Shown: positions 1 to 8,716 of the stretch, piece by piece | How positions within the stretch are numbered: the first letter of the stretch is position 1 | How the letters are laid out: each line of letters opens with the position of its first letter | From: Nocardia ninae NBRC 108245 | GTDB lineage: Bacteria; Actinomycetota; Actinomycetes; Mycobacteriales; Mycobacteriaceae | Length of the DNA stretch: 64,000 bases | Direction of reading: 5' to 3' | NCBI RefSeq assembly: GCF_007990755.1 | Contig: NZ_BJXA01000014.1 | Span: 92,234-156,233 of the forward strand | Made by a program: the position numbers and the translations under genes | Notes under the pieces: model-generated | The model's database searches: none | The model's input: only the letters and a program-made list of their open reading frames with translations | Told to the model about the DNA's origin: nothing

Positions 1-1161
1 CAGGTTGGTGCGAACGCCGACCACATGGCCGCGTCGATCAACGGCCAACCCGCCGAATCCGGTGGCTCCCATGGCACCTCACGTCTGGGATCACCAGCGG
101 TCGGAGCGACCGACGCCCAGTTCACCAATGCCTTTCACTTACCCAACGAGCTGATCGCGGGCTGGGCGGAAGGAGCCAGCGACACCGGCACCGCGGGCAA
201 GCCGGGCAAAGAGAAGAAGGAGTGGACCGACGCTGATCAGACCAACCTGGAATCGGCGCAGGTCTCGGTCGAGCAGGCCAAGCAGCGCCGCGACAAGGTC
301 TACGCCGACACCGACAAGTCCGACGCCGACCGCCGCCAGGCCGACCTCGCCGTGGAGAAGGCCGAGCAGAAGGTCCTCGGCCTGCAACAGCGCAAGGACG
401 ACGCGGCCTCGGGCACCGCGAATGGACCCGCACCCCAAGCACCCGCGCTGGAACGCAAATTCAGCGACGACGAGGTGGCCCGCATCGACGCGCAAGCCTC
501 GGTCGATTCGGCCAATACTCGCCGCAACGAGGTCTACGCCGATCCCGAGGCCAGTGCCAACGATCGGCTCAAGGCCGATGCCGAGCTCTCGCGGGCGCAG
601 ACCAAGCTCGACGAGCTGGGTAAATCCGGCAGCAAGATCCAGGGCCGGGTCCGGAACTTCGTGACCGACGCCGCTGAAATCGCGTTCGACGCGCTGCTCG
701 AACAGCTGCCGTTCGGGCTCGGTGAAACCCGCTGGTGGACCATCGACTACACGCCGCTGATCGCGGCCGGGCAGAGCGCCGCGCAGAAAGCGAGCGCGGC
801 GATCGGGCCGTTGCCGTCGTTCTCTGCGGAGTCGATCGCCGCCCAGCTCGGCTACACCCCGGTCGCGGGGCAACCGCCACCGGAATGGTGGGACAAGCTG
901 CGGCCCAAGGTCTTCGACCGTGGTGGCTGGTTGATGCCCGGTGAGACCGCGATCAACCTGTCTCGCCGTCCGGAGCCGGTGCTGTCGAGTCCAGGGCAGA
1001 TGCAGGCGTTCATGGGCGGGTTCGCCGCCGAGCCCGCGCTGGATGCCAGCGTCCGTATCGAGAACCTCACCACCGGGATGAGCGCTTCGGAGTTCCGCCG
1101 TGAATGGGCGCTGATGACTCTGGATCAGCGTCAGCGGGCCAAGACCTGGCAGGGCCGATGA
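1..1161 (+). CDS. C-terminal part of a phage tail protein, probably tape measure
   Basis: The frame is open from the first base, so this is the C-terminal part of a longer gene; the ATG at 25 is probably internal. The visible part has two coiled-coil-like repeats rich in Ala, Glu, Lys and Asp, both built on a pattern like 'SAxxRRxEVYADP' (about residues 55-110 and 145-190 from the ATG). A hydrophobic region and a globular tail follow. The next gene starts inside its stop codon (ATGA). Position just before the tail/baseplate genes, together with long helical repeats, fits the end of a siphophage tape-measure protein. The family assignment is inferred from gene order, not from a diagnostic motif. 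Confidence 0.5.
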   Translation, partial: QVGANADHMAASINGQPAESGGSHGTSRLGSPAVGATDAQFTNAFHLPNELIAGWAEGASDTGTAGKPGKEKKEWTDADQTNLESAQVSVEQAKQRRDKVYADTDKSDADRRQADLAVEKAEQKVLGLQQRKDDAASGTANGPAPQAPALERKFSDDEVARIDAQASVDSANTRRNEVYADPEASANDRLKADAELSRAQTKLDELGKSGSKIQGRVRNFVTDAAEIAFDALLEQLPFGLGETRWWTIDYTPLIAAGQSAAQKASAAIGPLPSFSAESIAAQLGYTPVAGQPPPEWWDKLRPKVFDRGGWLMPGETAINLSRRPEPVLSSPGQMQAFMGGFAAEPALDASVRIENLTTGMSASEFRREWALMTLDQRQRAKTWQGR

Positions 1162-2096
1162 TCACCCCACCGCCCGACACCCGCATCGTGATCGAGGGTC
1201 CGGGCGCGGAGAAGTTCACCGTCGCCGGTCCGGGTATGGGCGATCGCGGAGTCGTGCTCGCCGATGAGGACTCGGGCACCGACTTCGACGCGATGTATGA
1301 GACCGCGACCACCACGATCTGGAACGCCACGGCCTATCAGATCGGCGCGGACTTCGGCGGGCTGCGTGAGGAGAAGTTCGACTTCTCCCTCGCCTTCCAT
1401 GTTCTGGGCACCCCGCAGCTGCCGTGGCGGCACGCCGATTCGGCCTTCCGACAAGGCTTTTCGTTCCGCCGCGACTCACTGGTCCGGGTCCAGATCGATG
1501 ACACTGAGCGTCGACTGCCGGTACGCCTGGGTGCCAAACCGCGCGTCAAGATCGTCGGCGACCCGAATATCCACGACTACGGCCTGGTCGTCGTGCCACT
1601 GATCGGTGCGTACCCGCGCTGGCTCGAAGACGACGCCACCTCCAGCTTCATCACGACCACCGACACCACCGGAGGCGGTGTCGAGACCGGGTTCGTCACC
1701 GTCGCCAACCCGCTGCCGATCGACTACGAGATCTGGCCGCGCTGGGTGTTCCAAGGCACCGCCGGAATCGTGTGGACGATCCCCGACTTTTCCTGGGGCA
1801 GCGATGAATTCGATCGTGCTGAGATCGACGCCGACCGCAAGATCGTGATGCCGCCGTTGCTGGCCGGTGAGCACATCGTCATCGACACCGACCGGATGGC
1901 GCGCAACGGCCAAGCGAACTCGAGCCTGGATACCGAGTTCTACGCGCGCATGGGCGGCAAGCGGTTCGTGTATGCGCTGCCCGGGCGTACTCCCGAAACA
2001 CGGATTCCGGTGTCGGTGACCGGTGCGCCGATCGGTGCCGGAATCCAAGTGCGCTGCCCGCGGCCGTGGCCGCGTCCCTGGGGTGGCTTGGATTGA
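1158..2096 (+). CDS. phage minor tail protein, distal-tail (Dit)-like
   Basis: A 312-residue soluble protein starting at the ATG that overlaps the upstream stop (ATGA). It has beta-rich segments and no signal peptide. It sits between the tape-measure end and the gp37-like tail protein, where siphophages of actinobacteria encode the distal tail protein. The C-terminal half (IDYEIWPRWVF, then LAGEHIVIDTD) resembles the conserved region of actinophage minor tail proteins that join the tail tube to the baseplate. Role inferred from synteny and this general resemblance. The next gene starts with TTG inside its stop codon. Confidence 0.6.
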   Translation: MITPPPDTRIVIEGPGAEKFTVAGPGMGDRGVVLADEDSGTDFDAMYETATTTIWNATAYQIGADFGGLREEKFDFSLAFHVLGTPQLPWRHADSAFRQGFSFRRDSLVRVQIDDTERRLPVRLGAKPRVKIVGDPNIHDYGLVVVPLIGAYPRWLEDDATSSFITTTDTTGGGVETGFVTVANPLPIDYEIWPRWVFQGTAGIVWTIPDFSWGSDEFDRAEIDADRKIVMPPLLAGEHIVIDTDRMARNGQANSSLDTEFYARMGGKRFVYALPGRTPETRIPVSVTGAPIGAGIQVRCPRPWPRPWGGLD

Positions 2097-4138
2097 GTAC
2101 CAGCGTCGAAACCATCGATTTCGATCGGGTTTTCGACGACATCGTCGCGCGCCTCAAGCGCGACACCGATCGCCGGATCCTGCCTCCGTTGATGCGGATC
2201 TGGGACGGCAACTGGGTGCTGCGCGGGGAGATCCACAACGAGATCTCGGCGAAGTTCTCCGCGATCGAAAACGACACCGGCATAGGCACTGTCGAGCTGC
2301 CCGCGACCTACTACCTCGCGCGGTGGATGACCAACCACGACGCCCGAACGACCAAGAACATTTTCATCACCGTCGACCGCGACGGGGCGAGATGGTCCGG
2401 GATGCTCGACGACCTCGAGCAGGACCGCGACGCGCACGGTCAGCGCATCATCCGGGCGACGTTCAAGCACGACACGGAGCATTTACGCCATATAACCGCA
2501 TACTGTAACCCGTTCACCCCGCCGGAATTTCAGTTCCCGAAGACGTGGGCGTGTGTATCGGGACAGACCCTCGTGCAGGTCTGCGAGGGCGAGCAGATCG
2601 TCCTCCGCCCGATCCGGGAGTTGGCCGGGCGCCCGTGTCAGGTTGTGGTCGACGGGCGCATACACCACTCGCCGACCGGGTCGTGGAGCAACGGCATCAA
2701 GCCGGTCTACCGGCTCACCACCGCCACCGGCAAGTCCATCGAGCTCACCGGCGACCACAAGGTCCTCACCCCCGACGGGTTCATGCCCGCCCAAGACATC
2801 GGTGTCGGCGGCTGGGTCATGGCCGAACACCAGGTCCCCGAACAGGTCACCGCGTTCGAATTCAGCGGTGAGACCGAGGTTTTCGACATCGCGGTCTCCG
2901 ATGTGCACCGCTTCGTCGCCAATGGGGTTGTCGTGCACAACTGCTTCGGGCCCGCCCGCTGGAGTTTGCTGCTGACCCTGTTTTTGAATCTTCTTCGCCT
3001 CGAGGGACGCCTGTGGACGCTGCCGGTCGGGGATCCGCTGGATCCGCGTTCGTGGCTGAACTTGGATACCTCGACCTGGTCGCAGGTGGTCAAGCCGCTC
3101 TCGATCCTCGATGACCATTCCCAGTTCGCGGTGGTGCACAGCCGCTTCAAGTCGATGTATGAGGTCAGTCAGCGCATCGTCGCCGACGCGCAACTGACTT
3201 GGGAGCCGCGCCGCTGGCTCACCGGCGACCCGCCGCCGTGGCCCGGAGCACGGCTGCGCCACGGCGCACTCGTATGGGACCTGGTCGATTCCAGCGGCTG
3301 GGACACCGAAACCTCCTTCGCGGGCAACCTTTTCGATGGCTTGGTGCGCGCGGTCACCCGCATCGGGGCTGACGGCATGGTCGAAACCGTCGAGGAGATC
3401 AAGGATCCGACCTTCCCCGAGGAGTACAGCCGCCCCGGCTGGAAGGGGACCATCCCGCGAGCGCCGGGCATCATCCTGCGCGACGGCGACCGAACCGGCG
3501 TGCTGTCCACCAACTTTCACTGGAGACCCGCGACCGACGTCGGCTTCATAACGGGAGGCCACAGCGCCCCTGGAATCAACGAAATGCTCGGCGCGGCGGT
3601 CAACCTCCTGGGCGATCTCGTGTCGCTCAGTTTGGCGATCCCGCCCCTGGGGGGTGTGGCCTCAGAAATCCTGAAACCGCTGTTCACTGACGTTTTCGGG
3701 GCCTTCCAGAAGCGCGGTGACCCGGCGCGCGAACGCAGCCTCGGATGGTCGCACTATCACGAAACCTTCTGTGCCGGAGCCGATCGCGCCTACACCCTCA
3801 ACGCTCTGATCGCCCTGCGCACCGGCAGGTGGCGAACCCGTGAGCAGACCACGCATTCGGTCAAAGTCGTCGATGGCTACGACAACCTGCGCATCGGCCA
3901 ACACGGACACGGAAACGCCTGGCTGGGCACCCGCATCGGCACCACGGTGCGCGACTGGGGGATGCCGGGACGGGTCTATGTCGACCGGATCACCGAAATC
4001 GTCCTGGCCTGGGACCGCACCACCACCCCGACCTGGGACATCACCGTCGGCGCGCGAGAGCCCGACGACCCACTGCTGAAGGGACTGGAAATGCTCGATG
4101 AACTCGCCGGCCTCGCCCGGGACCTGGGGGTCTTGTGA
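2093..4138 (+). CDS. siphovirus ReqiPepy6 gp37-like tail protein, intein-containing precursor
   Basis: A 681-residue precursor. The chosen TTG start at 2093 overlaps the upstream stop (TTGA); a GTG at 2066 is also open. Without the intein, the two exteins join to give a tail protein of about 551 residues. It resembles the gp37-like family named after Rhodococcus phage ReqiPepy6, thought to be part of the tail tip. An in-frame insertion from Cys (codon 2552) to Asn (codon ending 2941) carries splicing motifs and is followed by Cys. Splicing should therefore restore ...KTWA-CFGPARW... at the junction. The downstream gene starts within the stop codon (GTGA). Confidence 0.75.
   Translation: MSTSVETIDFDRVFDDIVARLKRDTDRRILPPLMRIWDGNWVLRGEIHNEISAKFSAIENDTGIGTVELPATYYLARWMTNHDARTTKNIFITVDRDGARWSGMLDDLEQDRDAHGQRIIRATFKHDTEHLRHITAYCNPFTPPEFQFPKTWACVSGQTLVQVCEGEQIVLRPIRELAGRPCQVVVDGRIHHSPTGSWSNGIKPVYRLTTATGKSIELTGDHKVLTPDGFMPAQDIGVGGWVMAEHQVPEQVTAFEFSGETEVFDIAVSDVHRFVANGVVVHNCFGPARWSLLLTLFLNLLRLEGRLWTLPVGDPLDPRSWLNLDTSTWSQVVKPLSILDDHSQFAVVHSRFKSMYEVSQRIVADAQLTWEPRRWLTGDPPPWPGARLRHGALVWDLVDSSGWDTETSFAGNLFDGLVRAVTRIGADGMVETVEEIKDPTFPEEYSRPGWKGTIPRAPGIILRDGDRTGVLSTNFHWRPATDVGFITGGHSAPGINEMLGAAVNLLGDLVSLSLAIPPLGGVASEILKPLFTDVFGAFQKRGDPARERSLGWSHYHETFCAGADRAYTLNALIALRTGRWRTREQTTHSVKVVDGYDNLRIGQHGHGNAWLGTRIGTTVRDWGMPGRVYVDRITEIVLAWDRTTTPTWDITVGAREPDDPLLKGLEMLDELAGLARDLGVL
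2552..2941 (+). other. mini-intein (130 residues) inside the tail protein
   Basis: The insert begins with Cys1 in CVSGQTLVQV (block A) and has a block-B-like ELTGDHKVLTPDGF with the conserved His. It ends with block F/G residues EVFDIAVSDVHRFVANG then VVVHN, followed by a Cys +1 nucleophile. Penultimate His and terminal Asn are present, as expected for a splicing-competent class 1 intein. There is no room for a homing endonuclease: only about 30 residues separate the B-like and F-like blocks. At 130 residues it is near the lower size limit for known inteins. Splicing itself is inferred. Confidence 0.88.
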
Positions 4139-4695
4139 ACACGCTCTGGCGTATCGAAGACATCGATCCCGACGACCCAGAGCAGAGGTTTCTGCCTGCG
4201 CTGCAGTGCATTCCGATCATCGGCCGCACTCCGATTGTGTTCGTCGAACCGCTGGCCCGTGCCATCTCCAAACATCTCACCGAGGCCGGATGTCCGCCGA
4301 TGGATCCGGCGTTGGCGACCAAGAAGTTTCAGCGCCCGTATCGCGGTGAGCAGCACTCGCTCAACGGGGCGGGCCAGTGGGTCGACCTCGACGTCTCCGA
4401 TCCCGAGCCGGTCGTTATCCAGGATCCGGCGACGATGACCGTGCGCGAGCGCGAAGCCCAGGTAGAGCGGCTGCGCTATCTCGGTTACCGGATCGACGAG
4501 CCCGAGCCCGCGACACCGACCGCCCAGGTCATCGACACCCTCGACACCCCGCCCCGCTTCGACCCGAGCGCGCATTCGGTCACCGAGGTGAACGCCTACT
4601 TGCGCGCGCTCGACGACCCGATCGAACATCGCCGCGTCATCCACGCCGAACGAAATGACAAGGTCCGCAACGGAATTCTACGGAGGTTCGGATGA
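4135..4695 (+). CDS. phage protein, gene 29-like (DUF2744-like)
   Basis: A 186-residue protein whose GTG start overlaps the stop of the gp37-like gene (GTGA). The sequence holds a CPPMDPALATKKF segment and a central helical part (REREAQVERLRYLGYRID). Position between the tail-tip gene and the lysin, together with size, fits the small phage proteins grouped as gene 29/DUF2744 in actinophages. That assignment is from memory of the family and needs a profile search. Its stop overlaps the lysin start. Confidence 0.45.
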   Translation: MNTLWRIEDIDPDDPEQRFLPALQCIPIIGRTPIVFVEPLARAISKHLTEAGCPPMDPALATKKFQRPYRGEQHSLNGAGQWVDLDVSDPEPVVIQDPATMTVREREAQVERLRYLGYRIDEPEPATPTAQVIDTLDTPPRFDPSAHSVTEVNAYLRALDDPIEHRRVIHAERNDKVRNGILRRFG

Positions 4696-6014
4696 ACCGA
4701 GTTTGGCCGATGGAACGCGGGCACCGTGTCACCTCTCATTTCGGTCCCCGTGAGGGTGGCTGGCATTGGGGTGTGGATCTCGGCTGGCCCGGCGGCAGCG
4801 GCGGACGCGCCGTTTACGCGATGGCGGGTGGTCGAGTCGACCGCGCCGGGCCCGCGAGGGGGTTCGGGCGTTGGGTGTGTCTGGACCACGACACCGCTGA
4901 TGGCGGCGGATACACCGTGTATGGGCACGTCGTGCCCGAAGTCGAAGTCGGCGAGCGAGTCGAGGCAGGTCAACGCATCGCCCACGTCGATCCCGATCCC
5001 GACACCAACGCAGGCGTCGACCCGCACGTACACGTCGAAGTGCACGAATCCGTTTGGGTGCCACCAGGTCCGGGCCATCTGGAGCCGCTGCTGTGGCTCG
5101 GTGCAGCCAACTATCCGAACGAAAGGCCAACCATGTCAACGATGTTCGGCATCGATGTCTCCAATCACCAGCGGGACTTCGATTTCGGCGCGGCGCGGCG
5201 CGAAGGGTTCAGCTTCGCCACGCACAAGGTCTCCGAGGGCACCTGGCGCGATCCGTGCTGGCCCCTTGCCCGAGACGAGATGGCGATCCATTTCCCCGAC
5301 ACCTGGGGTGGCTACGTGTTCTGCAAGGTCGGCACCGATCCCGACCGGGAAGCCGACACCGCGCTGGCCCACTCCGGTGGCGCCTGCCGCCTGCAGATCG
5401 ATTACGAGGACCTCGACGCCGACGGCAGCATCGAGGACTTGTGGGCGCGGATCACCGCTCTCACTGCGCGCGGCTTCGAGTTGCTGCCGATTTATCTGCC
5501 GCGCTGGTACTGGTCCTCGCGCATGGGCTCGCCGTCGCTGAGCGGGCTGCCGGTCGGGATCTGGAACAGCCACTACGTGACCGGCGACGGCTTCGCCAGC
5601 GAGCTCTACCCCGGCGACAGCCATCCCGGCTGGGAGCCGATGGGCGGACAGCGCATCGACATCCTCCAGTTCTCCTCCACCGCCCGGGTCGCCGGGCAAC
5701 TCATCGACGTCAACGCCGTGCGCGGGGGCGAACCCGCCCTCGCCGCTCTTTTCGGAAAGGAACTAGATATGACCCCCGACCAGGAACGCAAGCTCGACGA
5801 GATCCACCGCGAACTCACCCAGCTCTACCCATCGCGCTCGCACTACCGCGACTCCGACGATCCCACCGACACCATGGCCGGATACCTGCTCAACGTCGAC
5901 GGCCGCGTCCACGAGTCCTCGATCGACCTGCCCGCCACCCTCGAACGGCTGCAGCAGAGCATCGACGAGCTGCCCGCCAAGCTCGCCGCCGCACTACGCG
6001 AGGCCAAGCCGTGA
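4692..6014 (+). CDS. endolysin: M23 peptidase plus GH25 muramidase
   Basis: A 440-residue two-domain lysin. Residues 1-120 are an M23/LytM-type peptidase with zinc-ligand pattern H25-x3-D29 (HWGVD) and a late HVHVE (His112, His114). Residues about 148-335 are a glycoside hydrolase 25 domain opening with FGIDVSNHQ (Asp155) and containing a DYED motif. Together they would cut peptide cross-bridges and glycan strands of the host wall during lysis. A C-terminal helical tail of about 80 residues follows. The ATG at 4692 overlaps the previous stop. The holin-like gene starts in its stop codon (GTGA). Confidence 0.9.
   Translation: MNRVWPMERGHRVTSHFGPREGGWHWGVDLGWPGGSGGRAVYAMAGGRVDRAGPARGFGRWVCLDHDTADGGGYTVYGHVVPEVEVGERVEAGQRIAHVDPDPDTNAGVDPHVHVEVHESVWVPPGPGHLEPLLWLGAANYPNERPTMSTMFGIDVSNHQRDFDFGAARREGFSFATHKVSEGTWRDPCWPLARDEMAIHFPDTWGGYVFCKVGTDPDREADTALAHSGGACRLQIDYEDLDADGSIEDLWARITALTARGFELLPIYLPRWYWSSRMGSPSLSGLPVGIWNSHYVTGDGFASELYPGDSHPGWEPMGGQRIDILQFSSTARVAGQLIDVNAVRGGEPALAALFGKELDMTPDQERKLDEIHRELTQLYPSRSHYRDSDDPTDTMAGYLLNVDGRVHESSIDLPATLERLQQSIDELPAKLAAALREAKP
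5133..6014 (+). CDS. possible internal start giving a GH25-only lysin
   Basis: An in-frame ATG at 5133 lies exactly between the M23 and GH25 domains and is preceded by GAAAGG six bases upstream, a good Shine-Dalgarno. Translation from here would give a 293-residue muramidase without the peptidase. Several phage lysins make a second product from an internal start. Here the evidence is only the start signal and its placement at the domain boundary. It shares the stop of the full-length lysin. Confidence 0.4.
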   Translation: MSTMFGIDVSNHQRDFDFGAARREGFSFATHKVSEGTWRDPCWPLARDEMAIHFPDTWGGYVFCKVGTDPDREADTALAHSGGACRLQIDYEDLDADGSIEDLWARITALTARGFELLPIYLPRWYWSSRMGSPSLSGLPVGIWNSHYVTGDGFASELYPGDSHPGWEPMGGQRIDILQFSSTARVAGQLIDVNAVRGGEPALAALFGKELDMTPDQERKLDEIHRELTQLYPSRSHYRDSDDPTDTMAGYLLNVDGRVHESSIDLPATLERLQQSIDELPAKLAAALREAKP

Positions 6015-6241
6015 CCACGCCCACGCCGAAGCTCCCCGAGCCCGCGCTGGTGCGCTCGGTGCTGGTCACGCTCACCGCTGTCGCGGCGTACCTGCTCAAC
6101 CGGCAAGTCGACACCAGCTGGGTGGAACCGCTGCTGACCCTCTACACCCTGGTCGCACCCTTGATCGCCGGGCTGCTCATCCGCCACGCCGTCCGGCCGG
6201 TCAAGCCAACCAAGCGGCCGAGACCCGCACAGGACAATTGA
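6011..6241 (+). CDS. small two-helix membrane protein, probable holin
   Basis: A 76-residue protein starting at a GTG inside the lysin stop codon. It has two predicted membrane segments (about SVLVTLTAVAAYLL and LLTLYTLVAPLIAGLLI) and a basic, proline-rich C-terminus (KPTKRPRP). Size, topology and position directly after the endolysin fit a class II-type holin. It would form the lesion that lets the lysin reach the wall. Confidence 0.65.
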   Translation: MTTPTPKLPEPALVRSVLVTLTAVAAYLLNRQVDTSWVEPLLTLYTLVAPLIAGLLIRHAVRPVKPTKRPRPAQDN

Positions 6242-6280
6242 GGTGGTCTGGCTTGCCGCCGGAACTCAATCAGGCTGTGA

Positions 6281-6706
6281 TCAGCGGTTATTCGTCCAGC
6301 CGTGGTTCATCCGTTCGAAGTATTCATCGTCTGCGCGCTGAATCTCTTCTTCCGTCGGCTGAGACCGACCGGCGGGAGCGGGCTCGCTGTGTGGCTTGGG
6401 GAGCTGCTTGCCGAGCCGCGGGTCGGCCTTGGTGAGTAGGCGTTCGACCCTGGCTTTGGCATCGGCTCGGGCTTTGCGGTGGCAGTCGAGCAGAGTCGCG
6501 GTGAGCTGGCTGCCACTCCATCGCATTGCAGCGGGAGCGATCTGCAGGTTGGTGATGTCACCATCTGCGTCGACCTCGATGATGACCCCGCGCACTTCGC
6601 CGCGACCCCGCACGACGGCAATGGCACTGGCGAGCTGTGCACTGCTGCGGCGGATGTCGGCGAGGTCTTGCATGAGCTGCCGCTCCCACTCCTGTATATC
6701 GGTCAT
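6281..6706 (-). CDS. YbaB/EbfC-like protein of a WXG100 toxin cassette
   Basis: A 141-residue protein with a helical N-terminus and a central beta segment (RGEVRGVIIEVDADGDITNL) typical of YbaB/EbfC nucleoid-associated-type proteins. A charged linker follows, then the C-terminal signature DDEYFERMNHGW. In actinobacteria such YbaB-like proteins are often encoded beside WXG100 genes. It is last in the reverse-strand toxin cassette, 66 bases after the small beta protein. A truncated relative with nearly the same C-terminus lies at 38291-38515. A DNA-binding role is not shown here. Confidence 0.7.
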   Translation of the reverse strand: MTDIQEWERQLMQDLADIRRSSAQLASAIAVVRGRGEVRGVIIEVDADGDITNLQIAPAAMRWSGSQLTATLLDCHRKARADAKARVERLLTKADPRLGKQLPKPHSEPAPAGRSQPTEEEIQRADDEYFERMNHGWTNNR

Positions 6707-6772
6707 CGCAACCAGGCGCTTTCCTCGGCCGAAACCGAATAGATCACATTTATGCGAAACTGGCCGACCATG

Positions 6773-7036
6773 TCATCCCCGGCGGTTGATCACTGTTCCA
6801 GCGGTGACGACAGGGCGCAGCTCCGCATCCAACATGATCGTCGTTTTCCCAGGCCGACCATGGAGTTCGATCGATTTGATCGTCGCACTCGTTGTCTGGT
6901 CGCCGTGCTGGATGGTCACCGCATCACCGATGCCAACCGGCTCGCCAGAGAGCACACCGGTAACGAATATCCAGTCGGCACGGCTTGGGAGAAAGTCAAC
7001 TCGTTCGACAATCATTCGTGACGTTCCGTCGCTCAT
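6773..7036 (-). CDS. small beta-rich protein, possible immunity partner of the toxin
   Basis: An 87-residue protein whose ATG overlaps the toxin stop (ATGA), so the two are translationally coupled. The sequence alternates hydrophobic strands (WIFVTGVLSGEPVGIGDAVTIQ; ATIKSIELHGRPGKTTIML) and resembles the small beta-barrel fold of translation-factor domain 2 type. Coupling directly behind the toxin gene makes an immunity role possible. That is inference from position only. Confidence 0.5.
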   Translation of the reverse strand: MSDGTSRMIVERVDFLPSRADWIFVTGVLSGEPVGIGDAVTIQHGDQTTSATIKSIELHGRPGKTTIMLDAELRPVVTAGTVINRRG

Positions 7037-8433
7037 CGAATGTTCCTCCGCCAGGTATCGACGAAGGCGTCTTCGGCCGCATAGGCTTCGTCTTCCAGTG
7101 CGCGTGTCATCGAATTGATTTGGCCTTCCGCGTATTGGCGGACATGCACATTTTCATGCGCCAGCGTCCGCACGAGTGTTTCCGCATCCTGAAAGGATGC
7201 CGGTCCGAGCTGGACTCCCAGGGAGTCGGTTCTGGCTATCGCACCCTGGAAATCCAGGTAGGAAATCGTGTCGGCATCGTCGAGGATCTCGATCTTGGCA
7301 CCGCGAAGGTCGATGCCGGCCAGCCGGGCGTACTCCTCGATGGTGTCCATGTCCCGGGGCAGGCCGATATTGCCTTCCAGGACTTCACGATTGGTCAGGG
7401 CGCCACCGCGTGAGTACAGGGCGGTGGGTCCGCTACGACCGAGGAACTTGGTCCGGGCTGCCTGCACCCACGTGCGAACCTTCTCGACCAGCGGTTTCAA
7501 TCGCTCGGCGAGTGGTCTGATGACGTCGGCGACGATTTTCGCTGCCCTCGCCGCGAGCTCGCTGATGATCGTGGCGATACGTCGGGCCTTGGCAGTGAGG
7601 CGGGCGGCCAGGGCCGCGTTGCCCACCCATTCCGACAGCGTGGCAGTGAACGGTGCCAGGACCGCGAAAGCTGCTTCGGCGGCGACGGTTTCGATGGCCA
7701 TGTCCTTGAGCTCGTCGAGGATCTGGCTGTGCGCCTCGTCGAGGTGATGGGCGTATTCCCCACAGGCATCACCGAGTGACTGGCAGGCATCAGCCAACGC
7801 GTTGAGGTCGGCCTGGCGGGTCTGGCAGGTTTGCACCCCGATCTCGATCTCGGGTGACTGCTGGTTGGTGAGCAGACCAACTGCCTGCGGAACCGCACCG
7901 GCCACCGTACGGAAATCCGATGAGGCTGTGTGCCATGCGGTTTTGGCGGCGTTCAGTTGGTCCTGATGTCCGCTGGGCCACGCCCACCCGACCATGTCTT
8001 TGATGAACGACCACCCGAACGGCTCCGGTATCCCGTCCCCGGCGGCGGAGGGCGCGGTTTCGGGCAGACACGGATCAGACGACAGTGACGGTGTTGGCGG
8101 CTCGGGCAGCTGCCGCAGGTTGGCGGCAGCTTCCGCGACTTGGTGGTTGTATGCGCTGACAACGATCAGATCGCGGGTCTGCCCGCACGCGGTCGCCAGT
8201 TTGGATGAGGTCGATATCGCCAGCTGGGCGGCCTCGTCGTAGCCCGCGGCCCACTGAGTACCGACGCTGTCGCTACCAGCCATCCCCTTGTACGCGGTCA
8301 GCACCGTGACCAATGCGGAGTGCGTGGTGACCGAATCGGTGGACATCTGGCCGAAAACCTCACCGGCAGAGGTGTACTCCTGCCCCCGGTGAACAATGAG
8401 CGGCACCGTCGGTGTCGGCGTCACCGTGGCCAC
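7033..8433 (-). CDS. WXG100-linked polymorphic toxin with C-terminal zincin motif
   Basis: A 466-residue protein from a GTG start that overlaps the upstream WXG100 gene by 13 bases. The N-terminal about 250 residues are helical and resemble T7SS (ESX) substrate proteins. The middle has a hydrophobic stretch (TVAAEAAFAVLAPF). The C-terminal about 100 residues carry HENVH at 426-430, a full HEXXH zinc-peptidase motif, inside TLAHENVHVRQYAEGQ. Two WXG100 genes lie upstream and a small coupled gene downstream. It is probably an exported antibacterial metallopeptidase toxin carried as prophage cargo. Its target is unknown. Confidence 0.65.
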   Translation of the reverse strand: MATVTPTPTVPLIVHRGQEYTSAGEVFGQMSTDSVTTHSALVTVLTAYKGMAGSDSVGTQWAAGYDEAAQLAISTSSKLATACGQTRDLIVVSAYNHQVAEAAANLRQLPEPPTPSLSSDPCLPETAPSAAGDGIPEPFGWSFIKDMVGWAWPSGHQDQLNAAKTAWHTASSDFRTVAGAVPQAVGLLTNQQSPEIEIGVQTCQTRQADLNALADACQSLGDACGEYAHHLDEAHSQILDELKDMAIETVAAEAAFAVLAPFTATLSEWVGNAALAARLTAKARRIATIISELAARAAKIVADVIRPLAERLKPLVEKVRTWVQAARTKFLGRSGPTALYSRGGALTNREVLEGNIGLPRDMDTIEEYARLAGIDLRGAKIEILDDADTISYLDFQGAIARTDSLGVQLGPASFQDAETLVRTLAHENVHVRQYAEGQINSMTRALEDEAYAAEDAFVDTWRRNIR

Positions 8434-8714
8434 ATCCCCACATTGGTGTGGACTGCGGTGGTGTAACTCGTGTGTGCTCGCCGAGCCACTTCACGCAACT
8501 CGCCAAGGTTCTCCTGCATCTCCGCCGCACCGGCCATCCACCGGTCGTGCGCGGCGCGCTGGGCCTGCGCGGCCTCGCTCGCCCACGCCAGGTGTAACTC
8601 AGCGACCTTGGTATCGACTTCCCGCAGCAAGCCCTCGACCTCGGCACCGAACGTGGCCATCGTCGCGATCGTGTCGTCGAGCTGCCCGAGATTGACCCGG
8701 TAGTCCTCCGCCAT
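8421..8714 (-). CDS. WXG100 family protein (B)
   Basis: A 97-residue helical-hairpin protein starting at MAEDYRVNLGQLDD. Its central turn is LAWASEAAQAQ, a relaxed WxG-like turn with Trp but no exact WXG. It lies two bases after the stop of the other WXG100 gene and overlaps the toxin start, so the three are one transcription unit. WXG100 proteins form antiparallel pairs and act as partners of ESX/T7SS substrates. The pair here probably accompanies the toxin. Confidence 0.75.
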   Translation of the reverse strand: MAEDYRVNLGQLDDTIATMATFGAEVEGLLREVDTKVAELHLAWASEAAQAQRAAHDRWMAGAAEMQENLGELREVARRAHTSYTTAVHTNVGMWPR

Positions 8715-8716
8715 GG

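Noticed and set aside
2483-3562. Long reverse open frame of 359 codons opposite the gp37-like gene
   Set aside because: A GC-bias shadow: the forward gene has intein motifs and phage synteny, and the reverse frame has no start signal or recognisable domain.
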